DNA of 64,000 bases, taken from Hoplostethus atlanticus (lineage: Eukaryota > Chordata > Actinopteri > Trachichthyiformes > Trachichthyidae). This document shows positions 1 to 11,945 of this stretch, piece after piece. Position 1 is the stretch's first letter, and each line of letters starts with the position of its first letter. Below the pieces are notes generated by a model. It was not told the DNA's origin. It worked only from the letters and a program-made list of their open reading frames with translations, and made no database searches. The position numbers and the translations under genes were made by a program. The stretch covers positions 5,176,001 to 5,240,000 of the forward strand of contig JAXDDX010000015.1 of NCBI GenBank assembly GCA_034670405.1. The letters are read 5' to 3'.

Positions 1-391
1 ATTCCTCCAATAAATAAGAGGGTAAAGTGAGTTTGGGAGGGTTCACCCCCCCATTTAATACTTTCACTCCACTATATTTCAAAGCAGACATCCCATTTTT
101 TTTACTCTGCTTATCAAACATATGAAGGCACCAATTACTCTGAGGGGAAAAAGGGGGCTGTGCAAACAAAAATTTGGTATTAGCCCATAATAATGATGCA
201 ACTTCAGACTTCGAGCAAGCAACCTCTTACTTTTACTTACCCTGCATATAAAATATGTCAAGTTTCTATTTCTACTTGGACTCAATGCACCGTGCTGTGG
301 AGTGTGTGATGCTCGGTGACTAACGGCACTGATTGGAATAACAATAGCGGGGGGCAGATGTCGTGAACAAAAGGATTGTGTCATCGCACCG

Positions 392-392
<1 letters not shown>

Positions 393-425
<33 letters not shown>
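393..425. repeat. (TG)n microsatellite
   Basis: An uninterrupted TG run, followed by a second short run at 481-497. Confidence 0.95.
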
Positions 426-428
<3 letters not shown>

Positions 429-722
429 GACTCGATATATCAAGGAAGCTAGCTCAGTTAAGATGTTGTGAGGGTTAGTATGTGTGTGTGTGTGTGGGAG
501 GGGTGTTAAGGGTTACGACCTCTCCTGCTGACCCCTGAGTCATCAGCACACTTAACCCCCTCATTTTCATTGACCTCCTCCTTGTACGTGGACCCCCCGG
601 CCTCCTTCATTTACTGAACCGGGAGTCGATGAGAATAGCGATTGTGGATAATGTGTGAATGCATTGAAGAACAAGAGACAAAAAAAAATACTGACAAACC
701 GAAGTGCAGGGTAAAAAGAGTT

Positions 723-725
<3 letters not shown>

Positions 726-762
<37 letters not shown>
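726..762. repeat. (CA)n microsatellite
   Basis: About 18 uninterrupted CA units. A shorter run lies at 917-934. Confidence 0.95.
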
Positions 763-765
<3 letters not shown>

Positions 766-3753
766 CTACCTGTCTCAGACACACTGCTACCGTCTCTTTC
801 AACTCTTCCTCAAACACAGACAGGAAATTGAACGAGCCACGTAGACAATTATAATTCCAGTGATTTTCTCTCCTGATCCGAGCTCGTCGCAAATACGCTG
901 ACACTAATCTCTCTCTACACACACACACACACACCACACCTAAATCTAACCACTGACTCCCCATCTTTTCATCACTATTCAATCTGCCTCTGCTCGCCAC
1001 CTCCAGAAATCCTCGCCGTACTCGAGGAAGTTGTCCAGGCCACCATTAGCATACGCAGAACTATCTCCTGCTTACAAAGTAGCATCTCTTGCCCTTCTCT
1101 CTCCCCTCCCCCCCCCCCCCCCCCCAGCGCTCATCATCTTCGCAGATGCTGCCTAATTTCCATTCCCATTTGGTTATGTACATAATTCTGCATATCATCT
1201 GCAAAGAAAAAAAGCAAACTAATGTTTACAAATCATTTAATTTAGCTAGGAGTCTTAAAATCTACCAGTGGGTTTTTTGGGGTAATCTCATGTGTTTCCA
1301 AAGCACATCAGCTTGTTTAAAGAATTTTCTGGAATCCAGAGAGATTATCTTGATGCTAGCGGAGCGATCCGCCTTATTTCAAGTTATTGGCATTCTCAAG
1401 TTCTCAGAAGTGAAACTGCATTGGACACAAGTGACATGATCTCACCCCATTGGCTGGATTTCTCACTTGTTTAAAGGTTAACATGACTAAATATTAGTCT
1501 CATTATGACTCAGTACTAAATCAGACTAAATCACTTGTTAGGACTCTTTTTTTGAGTGGCATTCAAGTTTAAACCACAATTTATTGACATTAATTTATAT
1601 AATCTTTTGATACACTCATAGATTCTTAAAGGAGCTGGGAAAAAAATTGCTTTTGGCAACTGTCATAACACATCATAACTCAAAATACAAGCCTGTTGTA
1701 CAGCCTGAAAACATGTTAAACTTATGTTTGGCTGCCCCATTTGTCATTTCTATCAAAAGCTCAGTCCGTCCATCCAACCCGGTAGATGGGTGGCATAGTC
1801 TGCAGCTACACACTGGGGCTTTAAAGTGAAATCGCGGGGATAAGCTTATTGGGGATGCAGCAGGCGGGCCGCTTGATGGAAATCGCGATGAGGAGGGCTC
1901 AAGTCGATTGTGGCTGAAATACATAGAGATGATCTGACAGTAATTGGCCGCCTAGCTGGACCGCTGAGCCCTCGTAGAGCCACGGAGCCTCCCCGATGTT
2001 ATTCATACCCTGCTGGAAGCGATTGAGGGAGGTTTGTTAATGGGAAAGATGGGCGGGACAGATGGGGGGGATAAAGTGAAGGAGGATGGGACGGATGGAA
2101 AATGATAGAGCGGGAGGAGAAGACGAGAGGAAGGGCACAAAGAGCGGAGGGGACGGATATGGTGGCAGCTGGATATGCAGCAACACACAGATGTAAATTC
2201 AGACGGTTTTCATTATTTTTGTCGTTTTTCTCTTTTGAGATGAACTCCCATTGTATTCGTGCAATGTGGCAGTGTTGTTTATGTAACACTCAACGCTGCC
2301 AATAAAGCGAGGTGAATTGGATTGAAATTGAATTGAGGCGGAAAGCTGGGCCAGCGAGAGAAACAGAGGATGAAGGATAGAGATGGGAGACGGGAATAGA
2401 ATGAGATGGAGGCATCGGCGTCGGCGATGAGAGAGGGAGAGACTGAGGGCACCGAGGCAAAGATCCCTGAAAGTGATGGATGGAGAGAGCATGACGTCAC
2501 GTTGTCAAATTAGCCCCCCACCCCCGCCTCGTGGCTTCATTAGGCCCAACGTAATGGCTCCCTGCTGTGAAGAGCAACAGGTCTGACTGGAGACTTCAAA
2601 GGAGAAACTCTACCGCTGTCACTGCTCTCCTGTCTGGAGTCCAGGAGGCATCCTCTGTGATTCACTGTAGAAATGCTTACTTGTTTATGGGGGGTTCGTC
2701 CCTGAAAACATACAATCAACATACAACCTCTGTTATTATGGGCTGTCTGGTCGATTCACCTCTATGGCCATATGTAGAAATTATAAGGGAGTAAGGATAG
2801 GATCACATCCTTTGTCAGCTGTATCTTTACTTTACTACATGGCATTGAATTTGTAACTTATCTAAAGAAAAACTGAAGAAAGATTTAGCATCGTACTATA
2901 TGGGCAGTGAAAGGGTTTTGCTAGTTTTATCAAAGCAATCTGCTTGTCTGCTCTCTTATGAACAAACAATGGACCGCATTTACCGTCGACCCGGTAAATG
3001 CTACATCCTCATGCAGCGGCTGCACTTTGGGAGACCAAGTGATGGGCATATTTGACATCACAGTTGTCACGCAGGACAAAAATCCTTCCCTCTTCATTTT
3101 CGACCTTGACTCCTTTTCGCTGTCAACATCAACGAAATCATAATATGTGTGTTCTTCTTTGTTTTAGCTTCACAAGTCAACACCGGTTCTCGATGAAACC
3201 AGGGAGCCTATAGATGCAGCAGAAGTACATTACGGTCTCTGAAGGCTTCTACTTTCTGAAAAATCGATCACTGCCATATATGCGGACTGCTCACTGATCC
3301 ATGACATTGATTCATCTTGTATTTGGAAATCTAAAATGCGAAACTGCGATCAGATTGGTGGTGGGGGGGCGGAAAAAAAACGGGCCCCCACGAGTTTCAT
3401 GGGACAATGAATTGGCAGGCGTGTGGGTGAAAAGTCCTGACCCTCCTCGACTAGAATAATAGGTTTTTCTTGGCTGGGTGCCACCGGCGTCGGGGGGGTG
3501 ATTGGGGGGACTCAAATGCCTCCACCTCCCTCTTACCGCCGCGGTTTTGTCTGGCCGGCGGCCACCGGGTCCTCTCCGGTCATCAGACATTCTCTTTCTT
3601 GCTGACTACAAAGTCCCAGCCGCGGCCTCACCGCCAGCGTCGGCTCCAGCAGACTGAAAAAGGTCACATTTAATGATCCGGGCGTCACGCTGTAGCCGGA
3701 AGTAGCTTTGACGAGGAAGTAGCAGCGCGCAGAAGTAAAGTCGGTGTGTATTG

Positions 3754-3843
3754 GTGTGTGTGTGTGTGTGTGTGTGTAGTGGACATCTGCATGCATTTAT
3801 GCACCGTGTCTTAAGTGTGCGTGTGTGTGTGTATGTGTGTGTG
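3754..3843. repeat. (TG)n pair
   Basis: TG runs at 3754-3777 and about 3815-3843, separated by 40 bp of unique sequence; the second is interrupted (GTGC, GTAT). Confidence 0.9.
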
Positions 3844-4129
3844 TTACAGAGAAAACCTGCAGCCTCGGTCGGCTAATGGTTGGCTTTTGGCAATTTGGGA
3901 GTCAGGCCGGATGGCGGAGGATGCGGGGGGAGACAACTGGTGGCTCCCAGTGCTTGGTCCGCGCTATGAATAAAGATGTTTGGCTTTCCAAACGCTCCCC
4001 AGAAATCTATTAATAATGCATCCCTACCAGCCAGCGATTCCCGGTGAATAAATGAGGAATACAGTGGCAAGGACGCGTGCTAGCGGGAAGCAGTACAGAC
4101 TGTGGTTAATGTCTCTCTCTTTGTATCCG

Positions 4130-4154
4130 TCTCTCTCTCTCTCTCTCTCTCTCT
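4130..4154. repeat. (CT)n microsatellite
   Basis: About 12 CT units within a longer pyrimidine-rich stretch reaching about 4210. Confidence 0.95.
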
Positions 4155-4853
4155 TCACCTTCACTTTTTCTCCCTCATCTCCTTCTCCTTTACTCCCCCC
4201 CCCTTTCTCTAGTGGAGCCAGAGCCCCCTGCAGGTACTGGGGGGAAATTCACACGCTTTTTATTTAAGTGCATTCAACGTAGGAAGGCAAGAGAACTACT
4301 AGTCACTAGAAATCCTAAGTGCATCTCCTTCCCAAACAAGCATCTAAGAGCAGAACCAATCATTTTGCAATACATGCCATATGTAATTAGATTTTGTGAA
4401 CATTTACAATTTTTTCATAAAAGACAAACTTTATGGGGTCAAATTAACTACTTAACGCTGACTGTGTGCAGACACCACCAGGAATAGTGTGAAGGAGAGG
4501 GGCGACCTAGACCATTTGATCGGCACAAACTCAAAAAAAAAATCACCCCTCATCCTTTAACGCCTCACAGCCAGCACCCTTAATAAACACCACAGGGGGG
4601 CTGGCACGGGAAAGTCAGAGCTTCTCGTGGGCATCGGCGCACCACGCTGATTACCTCCCCCTCTGTGGCTTCCAAGTGCCGTGTTGCCAGCAGCGTACAA
4701 AATGAACAGGCTTTGATTGTGTGAAACACTGATTTGCCGCGGTGAAGATTCGGCAGGCAGGTATGCTTCTGCACAAATAAAATCTGCGGGGGGATTTACA
4801 CTTTAACTGGATTTCCATATTGAAGTGTTTTAGCGATAATTAGCCTGGAAATG

Positions 4854-4881
4854 CACACACACACACACACACACTCTCACA

Positions 4882-4928
<47 letters not shown>

Positions 4929-5095
4929 ACAGCATTAATGACTCCCTGCCAGATGTATTGGTGAAAAGAGCAAAGGGGAGCCTACTTGACCCTGATGAAG
5001 GGACAAATGGCCACATTAGCACACACAGATTAGGATACGTACACACACAATTACATTTAAAAGTAGTAAGCACACACACACACACACACACACAC
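4854..5095. repeat. Compound (CA)n(CT)n(CA)n and nearby (CA)n
   Basis: CA runs interrupted by CT pieces at 4854-4930, then unique sequence, then a clean CA run at 5071-5095. Confidence 0.9.
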
Positions 5096-5212
5096 TCCTA
5101 ATAAGGGCTCATGGCTAATACTACAATAGAGTTTAATCACAAATTCATTTTGTACACATGCATGCTGTAGTACTTGGCCAAATAGTGGGGATAAAATAAC
5201 TAATAATACAAT

Positions 5213-5321
5213 TAAAAAAGATACAAAAAATAAAAAAATAAATAGAATAAAAAAATAAAATAAATAAAATAAATAAAATAAATAAAATAAATAAATAAAA
5301 TAAAAGTATTAAAATAAAATT
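5213..5321. repeat. A-rich AAATA-type repeat
   Basis: Irregular AAATA/AAAT units over about 110 bp; this could be an expanded retroelement tail. Confidence 0.8.
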
Positions 5322-6940
5322 GACTTGAACTTTCTTTCATTGTAGTCACTCTAATAATGCTATTTAATCTTTATTCCAGTCCAGAAAGAGTAACTTGGTT
5401 CTGCCCTCTCTGGCATGAGTCCCATGGTCTTTTGTGAAATGTTTTGATATCTATCTCCAAGGCAAACATCTTCCCCAAAGTCGTGGTCCTGGTACCTGTT
5501 CCCTAAAGAGAACCTGTTTTAACGCCTATCGAGCCATTATGGATTATAAATGTATTTCCATGGACAACAGCTCCTGACGCGTTGGAGGTTGGGTAGCGTG
5601 GGCGGGAAGGCAGGGGAAGGCTGACACTTTTTGCCCCCACATTCAAAATGATGTCGAATCGCCTAACTGAAGTTGTTGTTAAACTGGTCCTTTAAATGCC
5701 ATGCTATGTTAAAAATAAATAAAAAAATAAAACCTAAAACCAACCCGACCTTCAGGGGTAACCACGCTGGTAGAAGTCAACCCCATGAATGGCTGGCGGG
5801 GAGCAGAAATCCCTGAAGGATGTGGAGCTATCCTGACAACAATGTCCACAGAGAGAACATAAAGAGAGCGAGAGAGATAAAGGGAAAGAGACTATTGAAA
5901 GAACTAATGGGTAAACTTTGCCGGTCCCCCAGTAGTCCCACACTGTAGAGCTGTGTTTCAGTGAATTGGCCATTATTTCCCAGATTGGTTATCGGGCTGC
6001 ATTGATTTTCCCATTGAGCCTCCCTCTGAGCTCCGGGCCGACCCACGCAAGCTGTCCGCCCACTGCCCCGCTATACTGAGCGCTTCTCGCCTGGATACCC
6101 ACGGTTTGTCCCCCCCCCCCCGCCCCCTACTGATGAATCAGCACATAATAGCTAGCAAAATACATCTCAATCAGGGGAAAAAGGATGCCGGCGGTTTGGA
6201 CTCTGAGGTATCGATTTGAATCGGGACGGCAGAGCTCTTGTGGAAAAAGCCTCAGATTGCCCTTTTTAAGCAACACGCCGCACCTCCTCTTTGTTTTTTC
6301 AAGAGACAGCGGTATCGACCGGAGTTAGCACGTGGAAATTTAGATAGCAGCTTTTGGCTTTCAGCGTCTCTGTGTGTCTCAATCCATATCTCTCAGAGCG
6401 CCTGACAATGGAAAGGGTGGCTAAAGGAATCTTAATGCTACACTTTGTCTTATTGATCATTGATTAGTGGAGCAATTGCGATCTATGAGTTAAATCCCCC
6501 CCCCTCCCTCTCATTTAGACTCCATGAACGTATTGACGTCTGAAGTTGAATGAACAGGAGACACGTCTGTCTGTCAGTCTGTCAGTCTATATGGACTAGA
6601 TAACACCAGGACAGCTTCATTGTTCCTCCTCGCCCCTGCTGCTCGTCGGGCGCCTATAGATCTGAGAAGTAAACAATGCGCTCAATCTACACTCCATTAG
6701 GGTTTGGGGATGAGATGGAGATGAAAAGGGAGAGACAGAGAGATAGAGGGAGAGAGAAAGCAATGAGAGAGAGAGAGAGGCTTTAAACTCAGCAGTATTG
6801 ATACAGCCAACATCACTGTGATAAGCCGCTTAATGGGAGGGGGGGTTCATGTCTCGAAAGCAAATGTACCTCTCACGCCCACCCCTCAAAAGGCAAGCCC
6901 GACTCCCCTCTGCAACACTACACGCCAATTACCTACCGAT

Positions 6941-6942
<2 letters not shown>

Positions 6943-6982
<40 letters not shown>
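6943..6982. repeat. (AC)n microsatellite
   Basis: About 20 uninterrupted AC units, followed by GCAAGCAAGCA. Confidence 0.95.
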
Positions 6983-6985
<3 letters not shown>

Positions 6986-7108
6986 AGCAAGCACAGAAGC
7001 TGACTTACTGACTCTTAACCATCAATCTATGAGGGGCAAGCTGGGAAGCAGCTGGGTACTTTAGAGAAACAGCTTGGAATTCAAAGAACGCTATTATGTG
7101 GAATGTGG

Positions 7109-7109
7109 A

Positions 7110-7141
<32 letters not shown>
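7109..7141. repeat. (AAAG)n microsatellite
   Basis: About eight AAAG units with no interruption. Confidence 0.95.
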
Positions 7142-7250
7142 ACTTGCTAAGAATAAAAGCACCGGTTTCCCATTTCTCCTTGGTAGCCTTCAGAATATGT
7201 GACAACTCCTAACCACCCAGCATGTATTATACTGAATATGTTATAGACTG

Positions 7251-7252
<2 letters not shown>

Positions 7253-7283
<31 letters not shown>

Positions 7284-7393
7284 ATGAACAGGGCCGAATA
7301 CAGCTTTCATCGGTATGCACTGACATGCAGACAAAGCTAGGATGCTCATTAGAGAACACATCAAGGTGATCCCTTGACGTAACTCCACCCTAC

Positions 7394-7428
<35 letters not shown>

Positions 7429-7439
7429 CACACACACAC
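7253..7439. repeat. Facing (TG)n and (CA)n runs
   Basis: TG run at 7253-7282 and CA run at 7392-7439 (one CAAA interruption). They are complementary arms 110 bp apart and could pair in single-stranded DNA. Confidence 0.9.
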
Positions 7440-7817
7440 GTACATATACACACAATATATCCTGCCATTACAGCGAAGCACAGCAAGGACATCCCATTAC
7501 ACCCGTGTTAAGACGCCTGTGCAGACACACACATCAAGATTCCTTCCACATCCCGACCCGCAGGAACACACAGATCCTCTGAAACACACCGTGGCCAGAG
7601 AGAGGCTATACTCTTCAAAGAGCGGCGGCGGTGAGGTTGAGCTACGCCGTTAGACAGAAAAGCCCAGTGGCAGAAGTTAAGGAGACGTGACAACGCTAGT
7701 CCATCCTCTCTGGCAGCAAGACAGCTTCATTTACCAGAGTCAGCAGCCTGCTGCTCCCGGTTTTGCAACACAGACCGCGTCGTTGTCTTACTCACAGCCA
7801 AAACTGCACCGGGATCA

Positions 7818-7950
7818 GCCATTTACATTTCCCTTTACGGTTTAGCCGACACTAAGGGCTTACAGTGGGTTCGGTGTCTTGCTCAAGGGCACTTCGGCGG
7901 GGCAGAGCATGGCTGCTGGTGGACACAACGACCTGATATAGAAGTCTCTC
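7818..7950 (+). mobile_element. Dispersed teleost repeat fragment
   Basis: ACATTTCCC then GGTTTAGCCGACACTAAGGG, CTTACAGTGGG and GTGTCTTGCTCAAGGGCACT form a chain of phrases found in a very common teleost repeat, but each is slightly diverged. I cannot assign it to a named SINE or DNA-transposon family from sequence alone. Confidence 0.5.
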
Positions 7951-8410
7951 CAAGCACTATAGGTCACTTCAGCTGAATCAGAGATCAAGTCGACTCTCTT
8001 GACTGACGTTGCTCTTTCTTAACACACTGCATTATCTGTTCATGACTTTTCACCAGTCATACTGTATAGTTTTTAACTCTTGTGCACATTTTTTTTTAAT
8101 CAAAGTGCATCTTGCACACCTCACTGGATCTACAAATAACCTGGCTGTCATAACCAGCTCATCTGATCTCAAACACCCTCGTTCATCACAAATCACAACA
8201 ACTCCTTCCACTTTCCCTTTCAACTCCCTCTCCTGGGTTCCTGCATTACCATCACAAAAGTCACCCCCCCCCCCCCCGCCTTTTTCTAAGTGTTTTAGTC
8301 TTTTTCAAGAAAGCAGCGGTCCGACAAAGAAAGACAATTGGATAGAGAGCAAAGCCAAAGGGGGGGTAAGTTACAACACAGGGGGGTAAGAGGCGATGCC
8401 ATCCGCTTAC

Positions 8411-8594
8411 CGTTGAAGCCGGTGAAGTTCCCCCAGTCGAGCAGGGAGCTGTTGAAGGAGGGCAGTGAGACGTTGAAGAACAGATCGGTGCCGTTGGACG
8501 GGTGCCGGACGGTGTCGGTGAACAGGTTCATCTGCAGCAGGGTCTTGATCAGATAGCGCAGCATCTTGCCGCACAGAGGGACCTGCACTCCCCC
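8411..8594 (-). CDS. Orphan internal exon of an unrecognised glycosylated protein
   Basis: On the minus strand a fully open stretch reads VPLCGKMLRYLIKTLLQM, NLFTDTVRHPSNGTDLFFN and VSLPSFNSSLLDWGNFTGFN, ending at a strong donor AACG|GTAAGC at 8410. Nearly every codon ends in G or C, and there are four N-glycosylation sequons (NGT, NVS, NSS, NFT) in about 35 residues, which points to an extracellular or luminal domain. The 5' edge is less clear: AG acceptors are possible before 8594, 8587 or 8582, and the sequence upstream is a GA microsatellite on this strand, a poor polypyrimidine tract. I do not recognise the family and found no partner exon within the window. Confidence 0.7.
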
Positions 8595-8595
8595 C

Positions 8596-8599
<4 letters not shown>

Positions 8600-8640
<41 letters not shown>
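8600..8640. repeat. (CT)n microsatellite next to the orphan exon
   Basis: About 20 CT units begin only six bases beyond the outermost possible 5' edge of the minus-strand exon, so on that strand the purine repeat (GA)n occupies the place of its polypyrimidine tract. Confidence 0.95.
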
Positions 8641-8644
<4 letters not shown>

Positions 8645-8661
8645 TTTAAAAGTGTGTCCAC

Positions 8662-9143
8662 CGCTGACTTGTATGCCTCCTTGCTCGGCGGTGTGTTTAG
8701 GTGAGCGGTGTGTTCAGCGGACGTCCTCTCGGTCCTGAGCAGAGTTTTTAAAGAAGCTTGAAAAAAAAAAAAAAAGTCAAACCCCGAGGCGTTGGAGGGC
8801 AGAACTCACAGAAATCTGAAAAGAAGCAGATTAAAAGAGGAATAAAGAAGCTTAATTGATTAATTGGTTGTGGATGTCAGATTGGGCTTGTGGGGGGGCC
8901 CCAATACTCTGTCATTCCCTCTGGTTCCTTCCCAGCATCGGATTGTTCCTTCCTCCCTGTTTCTTTTGTTCTGGGATCACATAACTTCACACACCGTCTG
9001 CCACCACACAAAAAAAACACCCTCTCGCCGGTGTGAAAGAATCCAGCAATGTGATGATGACCCCTTCGGATTTGCTGCTCTCCTTTTTTTCCAACCCCTC
9101 CCTCTGGCTCCTCCTGTGTCCCTCCCTCCCCTCCCCTCTCTCC

Positions 9144-9201
<58 letters not shown>

Positions 9202-9219
9202 ATGGGGTCCCGGGGGGTC

Positions 9220-9264
<45 letters not shown>

Positions 9265-11205
9265 AGGTGCTGTTGGCAATAAATGTTTAATTATTAGATT
9301 AATAATCATCCCAGGAGGCTCCGATTTGGGTCGGTGGGGTAGAGGGGGAGAATATACTTACTGTCACTGTCTTAACCATACACTACACATGGACACAAAG
9401 GCGGTTGCCATAAACACACAAATGTGCACACATATGTTCTGGTGTTTAGACAAACAAACACGAACCGTGCCGAACTCCTGCTGTTTGCTTGCGACGGTGT
9501 CTAATCTGATGGATCTGGCTTGAAGTCGTTTGTTTTCCCACTAGCCACAGTTTCCCCGAAACGCATCACAGGATGAACAGTGTTCATGAAGAGTTTAAAT
9601 CAGAGAGGGAAATTTGTTAGAAGTCATGGGCCCTTGGCAATAGTGGAAATACTTGATTATTTGGATTTGATACTTTTTGCGTAAAAATTTCTTTAATTTC
9701 CACTCCACTTTGATAGAAAAGACTACTTTGCGTAGATTTTAAGCTGAAAAATCCCCGATAAATTGATTTTAAATGAATTTTGTAGTACATGAAAATGTGC
9801 AAAAACTTTTTATAGCCACTGTGTATTCATTTCACTAGCTTTAGACGTTTACATGCATGCGTGTCTGAGTGCGAAAGAAATTTCCCCACATACCTTCAAT
9901 AATGCTCAAGCATGCTTGTGGTAATGCACGGTCTGCGTATCATCATGGACATGCACGTGCATTCGTAGCAGAATGGTCGCATGTGGTCGCCGGGACGCCC
10001 CGCTGACAGCCTCAGTGTGACTCCTATTAGCAGAGCCCGTCCCCCATCAGGGCCCTGTCCTCCCGCTCCGTCACCGCGACAATGGGAGCCAACCCGGCGA
10101 CAAAGTTGCCGTGACGACCCCCGTCCCGCACCCTATTCCCCCGGTCCTTTCCGGTCCCCCCCCTCATTTCGGGGGGTCTTCCATTCATGGGGCGTCTGTG
10201 CCAGCTATTTCTGCACATACGGTGCTAATGGGCGTTCAATATGGAAACGGTGCAGAAGGAGGGCGAGTCGTGCGAGATCGATAGCCACTTTGGGCTCCGT
10301 GTTGCCTTGTGTGCTAGCTCCAGCCATTTCACGTGGATAGGTTTTGAAGTGCTTCAACAAATGGACGTCTTCAGCGACTCCCAAAGCTCCCACACACAAA
10401 CACAGTAATTCCTCAATCAGTCACCTCAAGAGCAGACTTCCCACAGCTAAAGAGAGAACCATCAGTACACTCCCCGTGTTGATAATCAGGTTAGATTGTG
10501 TGGGAAGGGTGTATGTGTGTCACTAAATATGGACAGATACAACCTCAACCTCAGTATTACATGTCAGTTCGGCAGTATCAGGCAAAGGGGACACCTGGAA
10601 ACACCAATGACTACTGGGGGGCCTCTCTAACTATGCCATCAACCTGTCTGCCAGAGATGTATTGTCTAACAAATGTATTGGACAATACAGGCATTTGGTG
10701 GTGAAATGAAGTCTTAAAATGGAACATTGGACATAATGAGTTTACTCAAAGTGAACAAGCAAAATATCTTAAATCCAAAGCTCTTTTTGTTGCTCTCGTC
10801 TAATAATATATTGGGGGGGAAAAAAACTAGAAATCAAAACTTGCTAATAAGTTGCATATGCTGGTAATGTTGCAATTATTTTCAACACCAAATTGTCTTT
10901 TTTATTTCTGTCATAAAGAAGCCGTAATGAGGCGGCGGTGAAGTGCCACTACAAAGACGCGTGCGGTTCAATTGTAATGATTTCATGCTCCCCAGTTTCT
11001 CTCCTCAGCCACTCATAATTCTCCGTAATGATTCTCCTTGGCCACGTAACCTGCCGTCATATTCCTGGTGAATGCGTTGTCACTGTGAAGTGTTGTCTCA
11101 AGTAGTTTGTACTCGCTTGTCCGTGTGAATATGCACACGCCAGTGCATTTTCAATGCAATATCCATCAGTATATCCATCTAGTATTGAGCCGTAAGATCG
11201 TAATT
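8662..11205. other. Gene-free stretch
   Basis: Contains the CT/GA inverted microsatellite pair (9149-9263) and a GC-rich block at about 9970-10330 with ACAATGG-type SOX motifs. The 119-residue open frame in that block has arginine/proline-rich composition with no domain and looks like a GC-content artefact. Confidence 0.55.
9149..9263. repeat. (CT)n followed by (GA)n, a long inverted microsatellite pair
   Basis: CT run at 9149-9198, a 26-bp G-rich spacer, then GA run at 9225-9263. The two tracts are reverse complements and could form a hairpin stem of nearly 40 bp. Confidence 0.95.
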
Positions 11206-11945
11206 TTCTCAAAACAGTAGTAATAGTTGTTGAAGTAATAGTAATAGTAGTAGTAATAGTTGTAATTGTAATAGAAGTAATAGTAGTAGTAGTAGGAATA
11301 GTAGTAATAGTTGTTGTAGTAGTAATAGTAGTAATAGTAATTGAAGTAATAGTAATAGTAGTAGTAATAGTTGTAATAGTAATAGAAGTAATAGAAGTAG
11401 TAGTAGGAGTAGTAGTAATAGTAGTAGTAGGATTAGTAGTAATAGTTGTTGTAGTAGTAATAGTTGTAATTGTAATAGATATAATAGTAGTACTAGTAGG
11501 AGTAGTAGTAATAGTTGTTGTAGTAGTAATAGTAGTAGTAATAGTTGTAATAGTAATTGAAGTAATAAAAATAGTAGTAGTAATAGTTGTAATAGTAATA
11601 GAAGTAATAGAAGTAGTAGTAGGAGTAGTAGTAATAGTTGTTGTAATAGTAATAGTAGTAATAGTTGTAATAGTAATAGAAGTAATAGTAATAGTAGTAG
11701 TAATAGTTGTTATAGTAGCTGTTGTAATAGTAATAGTAGTAGTAATAGTTGTAATAGTAATAGAAGTAATAGTAGTAGTAGGTGTAGTAGTAATAGTAGT
11801 AGTAGAGTAGTAGTAATAGTTGTTGTAATAGTACTAGTAGTAGTAATAGTTGTAATAGTTATAGAAGTAATAGTAATAGTAGTAGTAATAGTTGTAGTAG
11901 TGATAGAAGTAATAGTACTAGTACTACTAGTAGGAGTTGTTGTAA
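11206..11945. repeat. Large imperfect TAG/TAA-type trinucleotide array
   Basis: About 740 bp are built almost entirely of AGT, AAT and TGT triplets. It is not a simple (TAG)n run. The longer phrase GAAGTAATAGTAATAGTAGT with a following AGTAATAGTTGTA recurs near 11232, 11343, 11679 and 11864, with a variant near 11559, so blocks of roughly 110-120 bp have themselves been duplicated. Open leucine-rich frames across it are artefacts. Confidence 0.9.

Larger units (their letters stand above)
1..7810. other. Gene-free stretch with dense microsatellites
   Basis: No open frame here shows coding character; most long ones run through CA, CT or homopolymer tracts. Besides the repeats listed separately it contains a C-run at 1108-1125, an A-rich AAATA-type tract at 5213-5321 and unique sequence with scattered TAAT-type homeodomain motifs. 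A 29-bp motif at 3377-3405 recurs at 20436. It could be intron of the minus-strand gene that owns the exon at 8411-8594. Confidence 0.6.

Noticed and set aside
567..1000. Open frames with long Cys-Val or Thr-His runs, here and at most CA/TG tracts.
   Set aside because: They are direct translations of dinucleotide repeats and have no coding support.
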